From WHSW01 sp963740055 (GTDB lineage Bacteria > Actinomycetota > Thermoleophilia > Solirubrobacterales > 70-9): a DNA stretch of 64,000 nucleotides. The stretch lies in the NCBI GenBank assembly GCA_963740055.1, contig CAVUCL010000004.1, positions 1 to 64,000 of the forward strand, given 5' to 3'. Position 1 is the first letter of the stretch, and each line of letters starts with the position of its first letter. Below the pieces are notes generated by a model, which searched no databases, had not been told where the DNA came from, and worked only from the letters and a program-made list of their open reading frames with translations. Below, piece by piece: positions 44,943-54,579 of the stretch. A program made the position numbers and the translations under genes.

Positions 44943-45425
44943 ATGTACCGCTTCAGCCGCTCGATCTATCGAGAGATCGCCTCAGCTGTGGTCGAAGACG
45001 AGCACGATCCGGCCGGCTGCCGGAACAAGCAGCTCGTCCTCGACGCGTGCGAGGAGACAATTCGTCGCCTCGCCACCGACCGGCGCTACTTCGCCCGTCC
45101 GGCGCGCTCGCTGTTCAACGAGATCAGGACGCACTTCGCGATCGGCGACCAGCTCCGCGTCTGGTCGGTGATCGACACCAACATCAGGCTCGCGCTCGAG
45201 TTCCTCGAGCGCCTGCCGGACGGCACCGGTATCGACGGGATCGTGCGCGAATGCCGTGCGCACACCCGCAAGGGCACGCCGTGCCAGCGCGAGCCGCTGC
45301 CCGGGCGCGACTACTGCCCGTCGCACAAGCACCTCGAGGAGCCGCTGGAGGTCCCTGCGGTAGCCCTCGGTCAGCTCGACGGGCGGCTCGGCGTCGACGA
45401 CGGGGAGGTCCCGGCGGCGGCATAG
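44943..45425 (+). CDS. conserved hypothetical with Cys/His zinc-finger-like motif
   Basis: 160 residues. Residues 1-95 are helical (MYRFSRSIYREIASAVVEDE and DACEETIRRLATDRRYFARP). A compact motif follows: C-x13-C... reading ECRAHTRKGTPCQREPL then YCPSHKHLEEP, with Cys, Cys, Cys and His spaced as a treble-clef-like zinc site (CxAxTxxGxxC...CxxH). I do not recognise the full protein. It has its own promoter and terminator, so it is a single-gene unit. A DNA- or RNA-linked role is possible but unsupported. Confidence 0.75.
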   Translation: MYRFSRSIYREIASAVVEDEHDPAGCRNKQLVLDACEETIRRLATDRRYFARPARSLFNEIRTHFAIGDQLRVWSVIDTNIRLALEFLERLPDGTGIDGIVRECRAHTRKGTPCQREPLPGRDYCPSHKHLEEPLEVPAVALGQLDGRLGVDDGEVPAAA

Positions 45426-45473
45426 CTTCCGGCGTGGGAACGGGCCGCGGACGCGGCCCTGGTCGATGGGGAC

Positions 45474-45506
45474 GGGGCCCCGGCGAGCGCTACTCGCCGG
45501 GGCCCC
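45474..45506 (+). terminator. GC-rich hairpin, strong terminator candidate
   Basis: GGGGCCCCGGCGAG pairs perfectly over 14 bases with CTCGCCGGGGCCCC around a 5-base loop (45488-45492). It follows the 160-residue gene by about 50 bases and precedes the HyuA gene by 41. Confidence 0.75.
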
Positions 45507-45547
45507 GAGTACTTTCGGCGCCCGCGGCGACCCGGTAGCGTCGGCGC

Positions 45548-47530
45548 GTGCTCCTGGGAGTCGACGTCGGCGGGACCTTCACCGACGCGGTCGTCTACGA
45601 CGGGCGCGCCCTGCACACCGCGAAGGCCCCGACCACGCCCGAGGACCAGTCGCGGGGGGTGCTCGAGGCGGTCGAGGCGGCGCTCGAGCGCGCCGGCGCG
45701 GGCGCCGGTGAGATCGACGCCTTCGCCCACGGGATGACCGTGGGCACGAACGCCCTGCTGACCGAGGGCGGCGCGGTCACGGCCCTGGTCGCGACCGCGG
45801 GGTTCACCGACCTGCTCGAGATCGGGCGCCAGAACCGCCCGCACCTGTACCGCCTCTGCGCACCGAAGGCGTCGCCGCTGGTCGACGACGAGCGGCGGAT
45901 CGCCGCCGCCGAGCGGGTCGGGTCCGACGGCACCGTGGTCGAGGCGCTCGACGAGGCCGAGGTCGAGCGGATCGTCGCCGCCGCGCGCGCGAGCGGGGCC
46001 GAGGCGATCGCCGTCTGCCTCCTGTTCTCGTACCTCGAGCCGGCGCACGAGCGCGCGCTCGCCGAGCGCCTGCGCGCCGAGCTACCCGGCGTCCACGTCT
46101 CGGTCTCGCACGAGGTGCTGGCCCGGTTTCGCGAGTACGAGCGCTGCTCGACCACGGTCATCGACGCCTACCTCTCCCCGCTGCTCGGGCGCTACCTCGG
46201 CCGGCTCGCCGAGGCGGCGAGCGAGCGCGGGCTGCCGCAGCCGGTGGTGATGATGTCCTCGGGCGGCGTCGCCCCGGCCGCCGAGGCGGCCCGCTCCGGC
46301 GCCTGGAGCGTGCTCTCGGGCCCGGCCGGCGGAGCAGTCGGCGCCGGGCTGCTGGCGCGTCTGGGCGGCGACGGCAACGCGCTCGGGTTCGACATGGGCG
46401 GGACCTCGTGCGACGTCTGCGTGATCGAGGACGGCCGCGTGCGGCGCACCGACTCGCGCGAGGTCGGCGGCCGCGTGATCCAGCTGCCGATGGTGGACGT
46501 GCACACGGTCGGCGCCGGCGGCGGCTCGATCGGCTGGCGCGACTCGGGCGGCGCGCTGCGAGTCGGGCCGCGCTCGGCCGGAGCCGACCCGGGGCCGGCG
46601 TGCTACGGGCGCGGCGGCAGCGAGCCGACGGTCACCGACGCCAACCTGATGCTCGGCTACCTCGGCGGCGGCAGCGAGCTCGCCGGCGGGGTCGCGCTCG
46701 ACGCCGCGGCCGCGGAGGCGGCGCTGACGAAGCTCGCCGGCGAGCTCGGGCTCGAGCCGTTGGCGACGGCCGAGGGGCTGATCCGGGTCGCGAACCAGGA
46801 GATGGTCCGTGCCCTGCGCGTGGTCACGGTCGAGCGCGGCGTCGACCCGCGCCGGTTCGCGCTGCTGCCGTTCGGCGGCGCCGGGCCGATGCACGCGGCG
46901 GCGATCGCCGACGAGCTCGGGATCGAGCGGATCCTCTGCCCCCGCGCCAGCGGGGTGCTGTCGGCGCTCGGGCTGCTCGCCTCGGAGCGCCGGCGCGACA
47001 CCGCGCGCACGGTCTCGCTCGCCGGGGGCGAGCTCGACGCCGAGCGGATCGCGGCCGAGGTCGAGCGCCTGCGGGCGCCGCTCGCCGACGGTCTCGCCGG
47101 GGCCGAGACCGAGGTCAGCTACGAGCTGCGCTACCGCGGCCAGGCGTTCGAGCTCGCCGTCGACGGCCCGCCGAGACCCGACCCCGAGCGCCTGGTCGAG
47201 GACTTCGCCGCCGAGCACGAGCGCCGCTACGGCTACCGCGACCCCGGCGCCGAGGTCGAGCTGGTGACGATCCGCCTGGCGCTGGTCGAGCCCGGGCCGA
47301 GGCCGCGCCCGCGGGCGGCCGGCGCCGAGGCGATCGAGCGCGGCGAGCGCCGGGCCCGCTTCGGCGGCGAGTGGCACCCGACCCCGATCCTGCGCGGCGA
47401 GCCCGCGGCCGGGCTCGAGGCGGCGGGACCGTGCGTGTTCGAGCTCCCCGAGGCGACCCTCGTCCTGCCCCCCGGATGGGTCGCTCGCGCCGACGACGCG
47501 GGCACGATCGTCGCCGAGAGGCGCCGATGA
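45548..47530 (+). CDS. hydantoinase/oxoprolinase family protein, subunit A (HyuA type)
   Basis: The GTG at 45548 opens LLGVDVGGTFTDAVVYDGR, the actin-like ATP-binding start of HyuA. 660 residues. Further blocks: AFAHGMTVGTNALLTEGGA, EIGRQNRPHLYRL, FDMGGTSCDVCVIEDGRV, VHTVGAGGGSIGWRDSGG, GPACYGRGGSEPTVTDANL, FGGAGPMHAAAIADELGI. It hydrolyses cyclic amides (5-oxoproline or N-methylhydantoin) using ATP together with subunit B, which follows with a 4-base overlap. Which substrate is used cannot be decided. Confidence 0.92.
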   Translation: MLLGVDVGGTFTDAVVYDGRALHTAKAPTTPEDQSRGVLEAVEAALERAGAGAGEIDAFAHGMTVGTNALLTEGGAVTALVATAGFTDLLEIGRQNRPHLYRLCAPKASPLVDDERRIAAAERVGSDGTVVEALDEAEVERIVAAARASGAEAIAVCLLFSYLEPAHERALAERLRAELPGVHVSVSHEVLARFREYERCSTTVIDAYLSPLLGRYLGRLAEAASERGLPQPVVMMSSGGVAPAAEAARSGAWSVLSGPAGGAVGAGLLARLGGDGNALGFDMGGTSCDVCVIEDGRVRRTDSREVGGRVIQLPMVDVHTVGAGGGSIGWRDSGGALRVGPRSAGADPGPACYGRGGSEPTVTDANLMLGYLGGGSELAGGVALDAAAAEAALTKLAGELGLEPLATAEGLIRVANQEMVRALRVVTVERGVDPRRFALLPFGGAGPMHAAAIADELGIERILCPRASGVLSALGLLASERRRDTARTVSLAGGELDAERIAAEVERLRAPLADGLAGAETEVSYELRYRGQAFELAVDGPPRPDPERLVEDFAAEHERRYGYRDPGAEVELVTIRLALVEPGPRPRPRAAGAEAIERGERRARFGGEWHPTPILRGEPAAGLEAAGPCVFELPEATLVLPPGWVARADDAGTIVAERRR

Positions 47531-49056
47531 GCCCGCGGCTCGACCCGGTCTCGCTCCAGGTCCTGGTCGGCGCCCTGCGCGCGGCCTGCGACGAGATGGG
47601 CGCGGTCCTGATCCGCTCGGCGCACTCACCGAACATCACCGAGCGCCGCGACTGCTCGACCGCGCTCTTCGACGCGGCGGGCGAGCTCGTGATGCAGGCC
47701 GAGCACATCCCCGTCCACCTCGGCTCGATGCCCGACGCGGTCGCCGCGGTGCTCGGCGAGGAGCACCGGCCCGGGACGGCCTGGATCCTCAACGACCCCT
47801 TTCGCGGCGGCACCCACCTCCCGGACGTGACCCTGATCTCACCCCTGTTCGCGGGCGCGGCGGAGCCGATCGGCTTCGCCGCCAGCCGCGCGCACCACGC
47901 CGACATCGGCGGCCCGACCCCGGGCGGGATGCCCGCCGACTCGACCCGGCTCGACCAGGAGGGCGTGGTGATCGAGCCGGCGCCGGCGACCGACGAGCTG
48001 CTGCGCGAGCTCGCGGCGCGGATGCGCAACCCGAGCGAGCGGCTCGCCGACCTGCGCGCGCAGCGCGCCGCCAACCTCGCCGGCGAGCGGCGGGTCGCCG
48101 AGCTGGTCGAGCGCCACGGCGCCCGCGGCCTCGCCGGGGCGACGGCCGAGATCCTCGACTACGCGGAGCGCCGCACCCGGGCGGCGATCGAGCGGCTCGA
48201 CGACGGCGCCTACGAGGCCGCCGACGTGCTCGAGGGCGGGCGCGACGGGAGCAGCGACCTCGAGCTGCGGGTGCGGGCGACGATCGCCGGCGACTCGATC
48301 GAGCTCGACTTCGCGGGCACGGTCGAGCAGGTCGATGGCAACCTCAACTGCCCGCTCTCGGTGACCCGGTCGGCCGCCTTCTTCGCGGTCCGAGCGCTGA
48401 CCGACCCCGACGGTCCGCCGTCCGCCGGCGCCCAGCGGCCGGTGAGCGTCGCCGCCCCCGCCGGGTCTCTGCTCAACGCGCGCGCCCCGGCCGCGGTCGC
48501 GGGCGGCAACGTCGAGACCTCGAGCCGGGTCGCCGACCTCGTCTTCGCGGCGCTCGCGGGCGCCGCTCCGTCGCCCGCCCAGGGCCAGGGGACGATGAAC
48601 AACCTGACCCTCGCCGGCGACGGCTGGACCTACTACGAGACGGTCGGCGGCGGTCAGGGCGCCTGTGCGGACGCCGACGGCCCGAGCGCGATCCACGTCG
48701 CGATGTCGAACACGCTCAACACCCCGATCGAGGCGCTCGAGGCCGAGTACCCGGTCCGAGTGCGCGAGCTCGCGCTGCGCCGCGGCTCGGGCGGCGCCGG
48801 GCGCCATCGAGGCGGCGACGGGATCGTGCGCGAGATCGAGGCGCTCGAGCCGATGCGATTCACGCTGATCACCGAGCGCCGCCGCCACCCGCCGCGAGGC
48901 CGCGAGGGCGGCGCCGACGGCGAGCGGGGGCGCAACCTGCTCAACGGCGAGCCGCTGCCGAGCAAATGCGCGGGCACGCTCGAGCCGGGCGAGCGGCTGC
49001 GGATCGAGACCCCCGGTGGCGGCGGATACGGGGCTCCCGCAGGTGACCAGGCGTGA
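47527..49056 (+). CDS. hydantoinase B/oxoprolinase family protein (HyuB type)
   Basis: The ATG at 47527 overlaps the HyuA stop (ATGA). 509 residues. It begins RLDPVSLQVLVGALRAACDE, then ERRDCSTALFDAAGELVMQA, HIPVHLGSMPDAV, NDPFRGGTHLPDVTLI, HHADIGGPTPGGMP, GGNVETSSRVADLVFAAL and GGGQGACADADGPSAIHV; it ends RIETPGGGGYGAP as is typical. Forms the A/B complex of ATP-dependent hydantoinase or oxoprolinase. No permease or racemase gene is next to it. Confidence 0.93.
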   Translation: MSPRLDPVSLQVLVGALRAACDEMGAVLIRSAHSPNITERRDCSTALFDAAGELVMQAEHIPVHLGSMPDAVAAVLGEEHRPGTAWILNDPFRGGTHLPDVTLISPLFAGAAEPIGFAASRAHHADIGGPTPGGMPADSTRLDQEGVVIEPAPATDELLRELAARMRNPSERLADLRAQRAANLAGERRVAELVERHGARGLAGATAEILDYAERRTRAAIERLDDGAYEAADVLEGGRDGSSDLELRVRATIAGDSIELDFAGTVEQVDGNLNCPLSVTRSAAFFAVRALTDPDGPPSAGAQRPVSVAAPAGSLLNARAPAAVAGGNVETSSRVADLVFAALAGAAPSPAQGQGTMNNLTLAGDGWTYYETVGGGQGACADADGPSAIHVAMSNTLNTPIEALEAEYPVRVRELALRRGSGGAGRHRGGDGIVREIEALEPMRFTLITERRRHPPRGREGGADGERGRNLLNGEPLPSKCAGTLEPGERLRIETPGGGGYGAPAGDQA

Positions 49057-49076
49057 ACGCAACATCGGTCACAAAC

Positions 49077-49105
49077 TTGGAATTCGGCGCAGGGTCCCCT
49101 AGACT
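49077..49105 (+). promoter_or_regulatory. candidate promoter of the DUF1802 gene
   Basis: TTGGAA (49077-49082) and TAGACT (49100-49105) separated by exactly 17 bases, in the gap after HyuB. The leader downstream contains CGCCCC-TCC-GGGGCG and GGGCC/GGCCC-type stems, so the transcript is structured before the ATG at 49189. Confidence 0.5.
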
Positions 49106-49188
49106 GCGGCCTCTCGCCGGGCCTGACGCCCCTCCGGGGCGAGTTCTGGGCCCGGATAACGCATCCCTAACGCTTCCCAAACGAATCA

Positions 49189-49815
49189 ATGCCTATTGCC
49201 TTCAAAGAGTGGGCCGTGACGGTACGGGCCCTGTCGGAGGGTGAGCAGCTGCTCACTCTGCGCAAGGGCGGGATCCGCGAGGAGGACAAGCACTTCGAGC
49301 TCGAGCACGAGCAGTTCTTCCTCTACCCCACCTTCGACCACCAGCGCAACGACCTCGTCCGCGAGTCGCACCACCCGGAGCTGCGCCGCGCGCTCGAGGA
49401 GGGCGTCTGGCCCGACGAGGAGCCGCCGCCGCGGGCGCTGCTCGCCGACGGCGGGATCCCGCAGCCCGACCGGGTCCGGATCCGCGCCTGGGCCGAGGTC
49501 GCCGACCACTTCGAGACCGACGACCCGCGGATCGTCGACTCGCTGTCGCCGTTTCACGTCTGGACCCAGGACTACGCGCACAAGCGGCTGCGCTGGAAGC
49601 GCACCTATCCGCTGCACGTGCTCCTGCTGCGGGTGCATCGGATCCCGCGCCCGGTCACGGTCCGGGTCAAGGACGAGTACCACGGCTGCCGCTCGTGGGT
49701 CGAGATCGACCGCGAGCTGCCGTTCGAGGGCACGCCGGTGATGGCGGACGAGGAGTTCGACCGCGCCGCCGCCTCGATCCGCGACATCTGCAGCGCCGAG
49801 CCGGCGCTGGCCTAG
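49189..49815 (+). CDS. DUF1802 family protein
   Basis: 208 residues. It starts MPIAFKEWAVTVRALSEGEQ and contains ILLRKGGI-like LLTLRKGGIREEDKHFELEH, FFLYPTFDHQRNDLV, FHVWTQDYAHKRLRWK and HVLLLRVHRIPRP, the conserved order of DUF1802. The family is widespread, fairly well conserved and of unknown function, sometimes compared with nucleases. No catalytic site can be proposed. Confidence 0.85.
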   Translation: MPIAFKEWAVTVRALSEGEQLLTLRKGGIREEDKHFELEHEQFFLYPTFDHQRNDLVRESHHPELRRALEEGVWPDEEPPPRALLADGGIPQPDRVRIRAWAEVADHFETDDPRIVDSLSPFHVWTQDYAHKRLRWKRTYPLHVLLLRVHRIPRPVTVRVKDEYHGCRSWVEIDRELPFEGTPVMADEEFDRAAASIRDICSAEPALA

Positions 49816-49852
49816 GGCTAGCGCCATAGACCTGCGCTCCTTCGATCAGCGC

Positions 49853-50767
49853 GTGAGCGCCGCGCGACGGGCGCTGGTGCTCGGCATCGGCGGCGGCGGA
49901 GACGTCGTCGGCGCGCTGGCGATCGCCCGGCGCTGCGAGGAGCTGCGGACCCCGTTCGTGCTCGGCGGCGTCGCCTGGGAACGGCTGCCGATCGATCCGG
50001 TGCCCGGGCCCCGGGCATTGAGCCAGATCGTCGGCGCCGACCCGCTCGGCCCGTGCGCGGTGCTCGCCGGCCCGCGGACCGCGACCGCGCAGGGAGTGCG
50101 CTTCTCCGAGTCGCACATGGCGGACCATCTCGGAGCCCCGACCGTGCTCATCGACATCACCGAGGGCCCGGCCGGGATCGCGGAGGGCGTCGGCTCGGCG
50201 GCCGGCCTGCTCGGCTGCGACCTGGTGATCTACGTCGACATCGGCGGCGACGCGCTCGCGACCGGAACCGAGCCGGGGCTCGGCAGCCCGCTCTGCGATG
50301 CGCTGATGATCGCCGGGGCGCTCGCGCTCCAGGGCCGCCTCGACTCGGTGCTCACGGTCCTCGGCGCGGGCTGCGACGGCGAGCTCGAGCTCGACGAGGT
50401 CCTCGGCCGGGTGGCTGCGCTCGCAGCGGCCGGGGCCTGGATCGGGAGCTCGAGCGTGCGGCCCCCGGTCGCCGACGAGATCGAGCGGGCGGCGGAGCTC
50501 GCCGGAACCGAGGCGAGCATGCAGGTCGTGCGCTGCGCCCGCGGCGAGACCGGCGTCGCCGAGATCCGCGGCGGCCGCCGCCAGGTTCCGCTCGGCCCGA
50601 TCGGCGCGCTCGGCTTCAGCTTCGACCTGCATGCGGCGGCGGCGGAGCTGCCGCTGGTGCAGGCGGTCGCCGGCACCGAGAGCCTCGACGCCGCGCGCGA
50701 CGCGCTCGCCGCGATCGGCGTCCGTACCGAGCTCGACTACGAGCGCGAGCGGGCCGCCGGCGAGTAG
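49853..50767 (+). CDS. DUF1152 family protein
   Basis: A GTG at 49853; 304 residues. It begins RRALVLGIGGGGDVVGALAI, a glycine-rich nucleotide-binding-like start, with GGVAWERLPIDPVPGPRA, VIYVDIGGDALATG and LGAGCDGELELDEVL. This matches DUF1152, known from archaea and actinobacteria, with no assigned activity. Gly-rich and Asp-containing blocks suggest a Rossmann-like enzyme. Confidence 0.83.
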   Translation: MSAARRALVLGIGGGGDVVGALAIARRCEELRTPFVLGGVAWERLPIDPVPGPRALSQIVGADPLGPCAVLAGPRTATAQGVRFSESHMADHLGAPTVLIDITEGPAGIAEGVGSAAGLLGCDLVIYVDIGGDALATGTEPGLGSPLCDALMIAGALALQGRLDSVLTVLGAGCDGELELDEVLGRVAALAAAGAWIGSSSVRPPVADEIERAAELAGTEASMQVVRCARGETGVAEIRGGRRQVPLGPIGALGFSFDLHAAAAELPLVQAVAGTESLDAARDALAAIGVRTELDYERERAAGE

Positions 50768-50814
50768 CCGGCGAACCGGCGCAAACCCGCGGCGCGCCGA
50801 TTACAGTCGCCGCG

Positions 50815-53587
50815 ATGCGACGGCTTCGCGGGATCGCTGTGGGGGCGATGGCTTCGGCGCTGCTGGCGTTCCCGGCGCTCGCCGCCGCTGCCCCCGAGCC
50901 GAGCCCGTACGGAACCGACGACGCCGGCGGCTTCCTCAACATCCTCCCGCCCGGCCAGGGTCAGAGCGTCAATTCGGCCGAGATCGGCGCCTTCCTCGGC
51001 ACCGGCACGCGCCCGCCGCACGACTCCGACCAGCTGCAGATGTACGAGGACCTCGTCTACGCCACCCCGGGCCTGAGCGAGGCCGAGCTCGGCGAGCTAC
51101 TTCAAGGACGCCACCTTCGGCGTCAAGCCCGAGGACGTCGAGCGCAGCTACTCGCCGCGCGGGGACGTGACCATCGTCCGCGACTCGTTCGGCGTCCCGC
51201 GGATCTACGGCTCGACCCGCGCCGGGGCGATGTTCGGCGCCGGCTACATCGCCGCCGAGGACCGGATGTTCTTCATCGACGCGCTGCGCCACTCCGGGCG
51301 CGCCGAGCTCTCCTCGTTCGCCGGCGGCTCGGCGGGCAACCGCGAGATGGACCGCAGCGTGTTCGCCGACACCCCGTACCGGAACGACACCGAGCTCCAG
51401 GTCCAGTACGACCTCGCCGACGAGGCCTACGGCGAGGCCGGCGCGCAGGTGCAGCAGGACGTGACCAACTTCGTCGCCGGGATCAACCACCGGATCGCCG
51501 AGATCCGCACCAACCCGCTGCTGCTGCCGGGCGAATACCCGCTGCTCGGCCATCCCGAGGGGCCCGAGGACTGGAAGGTCACCGACGTGATCTCGATCGC
51601 CTCACTGGTCGCCGGGATCTTCGGCAAGGGCGGCGGCGGCGAGGTCGGCTCGGCGCTGGTGCTCGAGCAGGCGCGCAAGCGGTTCGGAGCCCGAGCCGGA
51701 AAGCGCGTCTTCTCCGACTTCCGGCGCGCCAACGACCCCGAGGCGCCGACGACCGTGCGCGGGAAGCGCTTCCCCTACATGCCGGTCCCGCGGCGCGCCA
51801 AGCCGGCGCTCCCCGACCCGGGCACGACCGTCCCCCACGAGGTCGTCGCCTCGTCGACGGCGAGCTCGGAGAGCGCCTCCGCCTCGGAGCTGCCGGCGAT
51901 CGGCGACGCGCTGAGCCGGCTGCGCGGGCTCGAGGGCGCCTCGAACGCGCTCCTGGTCTCGCGCCGCGAGGCCGAGGGCGGCGCCCCGCTGGCGGTCTTC
52001 GGGCCACAGGTCTCCTACTTCACGCCGCAGATCCTGCTCGAGCTCGAGCTGCACGCGCCCGCCGGGCCGACGGGCCCGCCGCTCGACGCCCGCGGGACCG
52101 CGTTCCCCGGCACGAACCTCTACGTCCAGCTCGGCCACGGCCGCGACTACGCCTGGTCGGCGACCTCGGCCGGTCAGGACATCGTCGACACGTTCGCGGT
52201 CCGCCTCTGCGAGCCCGACGGCTCGCAGGCGACGACCGCGTCGATGAGCTACCGCTTCCGCGGCCAGTGCCTGCCGATCGACGTGCTCGAGCGGACCAAC
52301 AGCTGGACCCCGTCGGCCGGCGACCAGACGCCGGCCGGAACCGAGACCCTGCGCTCGGAGCGCACCGCGCTCGGAATCGTCACCCACCGGGCGACGATCC
52401 GCGGCAAGCCCTACGCGTTCACCCGCAACCGCGCCACCTACTACCACGAGGTCGACTCGGCGCTCGGATTCGCCGACTTCAACAACCCGGAGAAGATGGA
52501 GTCGCCGCGCGAGTTCATGAAGGCGGCCTGCCGGATCGACTACACCTTCAACTGGTTCTTCATCGACCGGCGCAAGATCGCCTACTTCAACTCCGGGATC
52601 AACCCGGTGCGCTCGAAGCGCGCCCATCCCGACCTGCCGACCTTCGGCAAGCCCAAGTACGAGTGGCGCGACTACGTCGCCCCGTCGCAGGCGCTGCTCT
52701 CCGGGGCGCCGATCAGCGAGGACAACGTCGATCCGCGGACCAACTTCTCCGCCCAGGAGCCGTGCAAGGCGCACCCGCAGACCGCCGACCAGAAGTGGCT
52801 CACGAGCTGGAACAACAAGCAGGCGCGCGGCTTCCGCGCCTCCGACGCCGAGTACTCCTACGGTCCGGTGTTCCGCTCGACCCGCCTTGACGACCGCGTC
52901 CGGGCACGGGTCCGCGGCGCGAAGCGCGCCAGCGCCCCGGAGCTCGTCGACGCGATGGAGGACGCGGGCACGGTCGACCTGCGCGGCGACGTCGCCCTGC
53001 CGCTCGCGCTGCGGATCATGCGCGGCGCCGGCAACCCCGAGGTGAAGGCGGCGATGCGGACGCTGCGCGCCTGGCAGCGCTCGGGCTCGCACCGCCGCGA
53101 CGCGAACGGCGACGGCGTCTACGACCAGGCCGAGGCGGTGCGGATCATGGACGCGTGGTGGCCGCGCTGGGTCCGGGCCCAGTTCCGGCCGAAGCTCGGC
53201 GGCGACCTGTTCGCCGCGATCGAGAGCATGGTCGGCCTCCACGACGCCCCCGGCCCGGCCGGCTCGGCATTCATCAGCGGCTGGTACGGCTACGTCAACA
53301 AGGACCTGCGCACGGTCCTCGGCTCCAAGGTCCGCGGCGATTTCTCGCGCCGCTACTGCGGCGGCGGCAAGCGCGCCAAGTGCCGCAAGCTGCTCGCCCG
53401 ATCGCTGGCGAAGGCGCTCGAGCACACCAGCGACGCGGAGCTCTACCCGGACGGCCCCTGCGACGGCGGCGACGCGCAGTGGTGCAACGACGCGGTCGAG
53501 CACACGCCCACCGGCGCGATCACCCAGCCCGAGATCCACTGGATCGACCGGCCGACCTTCCAGCAGGTGGTCCAGCTCAACGAGTAG
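50815..53587 (+). CDS. penicillin acylase family N-terminal nucleophile hydrolase, secreted, one frameshift
   Basis: The ATG at 50815 opens a signal peptide (AVGAMASALLAFPALAAAAP). After GLSEAELGEL, a one-base frame change near 51,097 is required; the frame then continues YFKDATFGVKPEDVERSYS to the stop at 53585. Alpha-subunit landmark: GDVTIVRDSFGVPRIYGSTR and GYIAAEDRMFFIDALR. The autocatalytic cleavage site with the nucleophile Ser is GLEGASNALLVS (G-SNA). Later FPGTNLYVQLGHGRDYAWS and NFNNPEK-type FADFNNPEKMESP are family-typical. About 920 residues, longer than classic penicillin acylase, as in acyl-homoserine-lactone acylase-like and cephalosporin-acylase-like relatives. It hydrolyses amides outside the cell. 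Substrate unknown. Confidence 0.88.
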
Positions 53588-53613
53588 GCTCGGCGGGCGT
53601 GCGCCGCCGGGGG

Positions 53614-54567
53614 ATGCAGGAGCCCGAGAGCAGCGTCGCACCGCTGCCGGGACGCGACGGCTGGCTCTTCCTAACCGGCGACTCCAACGACGTCATCGGC
53701 CAGCACACGGGCGCCTGGGTTCCCGGGCCGCGCTGGAAGCTGAGCTGGTGGCGCCTGCTGCGGCGGCGCGCGCGGCGCGCGCGGCGGCTCGGCGCGGCCT
53801 TCGTCCACACGATCGTGCCCGACAAGGAATCGGTGTACGCGGACCTGCTGCCGGAGGAGGTCGTGCCGGCGCCCCGGCGCCCGGTCCACGAGCTGCTCGC
53901 GCTCGCCGGGCGGGCGCGGACCCCGCTGATCTACCCGGTCGCCGAGCTCGAGGCGGCTCGGACCTCGGGGCCGCCGCTCTACTACCCCACCGACACCCAC
54001 TGCACCAGCCGGGGTGCCTACGTCTGCTACCGGGCGACCTGCGCGGCGCTGGGCTCGCAGGGCGTCGCGCTCGAGCCGGTCGAGGAGGAGGCGCTCGAGT
54101 GGGTCGACGACACGATCGAGGGCGATCTGGGCTCGAAGCTCGAGCCCGCCCCGAGCGGCACCGGCGTCCGCGCGAGGCTGCGCGGCGACGGGCGTGCGCG
54201 ACTGGTCGCCGACAACCGGGTCGAGGTGACCGGGCGCCGGCTCGAGACCGAGCGTCCCGGCGACGGTCCGACCTGCGTCGTCTTCGGCACCTCCTACGCC
54301 GTGTACATGCTGCGCTTCCTCGCCGAGAGCTTCCGTCGCATGGTCTTCGTCCACACCACCGCGGCCGACTTCGTCACCGTGCGCGAGGAGCGCCCCGACG
54401 TCGTCCTCGTGATCACCTCGGAGCGCGGCCTGCGGCGGCCGCCGAGCGACCGCCGCGCGCACGAGCTGCTCGCCGAGACCGTCGAGCGCAAGCGCCGCGA
54501 CGGCCGGGTGTTCGAGCCGGCTCGACACCGAAGCGAGGACTGGGTCTCGCTCCTGCCGCCCTCGTAA
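53614..54567 (+). CDS. AlgX/AlgJ-like SGNH acetyltransferase-fold protein
   Basis: An ATG at 53614 (or GTG at 53599, in frame). 317 residues. LPGRDGWLFLTGDSNDVI is the typical opening of the AlgX/AlgJ SGNH-like domain. PDKESVYADLLPEE, YYPTDTHCTSRGAYVCYRA (DxH of the catalytic triad) and VVFGTSYAVYMLRFLAESF (the Ser block) follow. AlgX-type proteins O-acetylate secreted polysaccharides. There is no signal peptide and no acyltransferase (AlgI) gene nearby, so a cytosolic or unconventional role is likely. The domain assignment is fairly secure, the function not. Confidence 0.75.
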   Translation: MQEPESSVAPLPGRDGWLFLTGDSNDVIGQHTGAWVPGPRWKLSWWRLLRRRARRARRLGAAFVHTIVPDKESVYADLLPEEVVPAPRRPVHELLALAGRARTPLIYPVAELEAARTSGPPLYYPTDTHCTSRGAYVCYRATCAALGSQGVALEPVEEEALEWVDDTIEGDLGSKLEPAPSGTGVRARLRGDGRARLVADNRVEVTGRRLETERPGDGPTCVVFGTSYAVYMLRFLAESFRRMVFVHTTAADFVTVREERPDVVLVITSERGLRRPPSDRRAHELLAETVERKRRDGRVFEPARHRSEDWVSLLPPS

Positions 54568-54579
54568 GCTGCCCCTCCG

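Noticed and set aside
46408..47526. Long plus-strand frame upstream of HyuB, overlapping HyuA
   Set aside because: Arg/Ala-rich composition typical of a wrong frame in GC-rich DNA; HyuA in the other frame has all family motifs.
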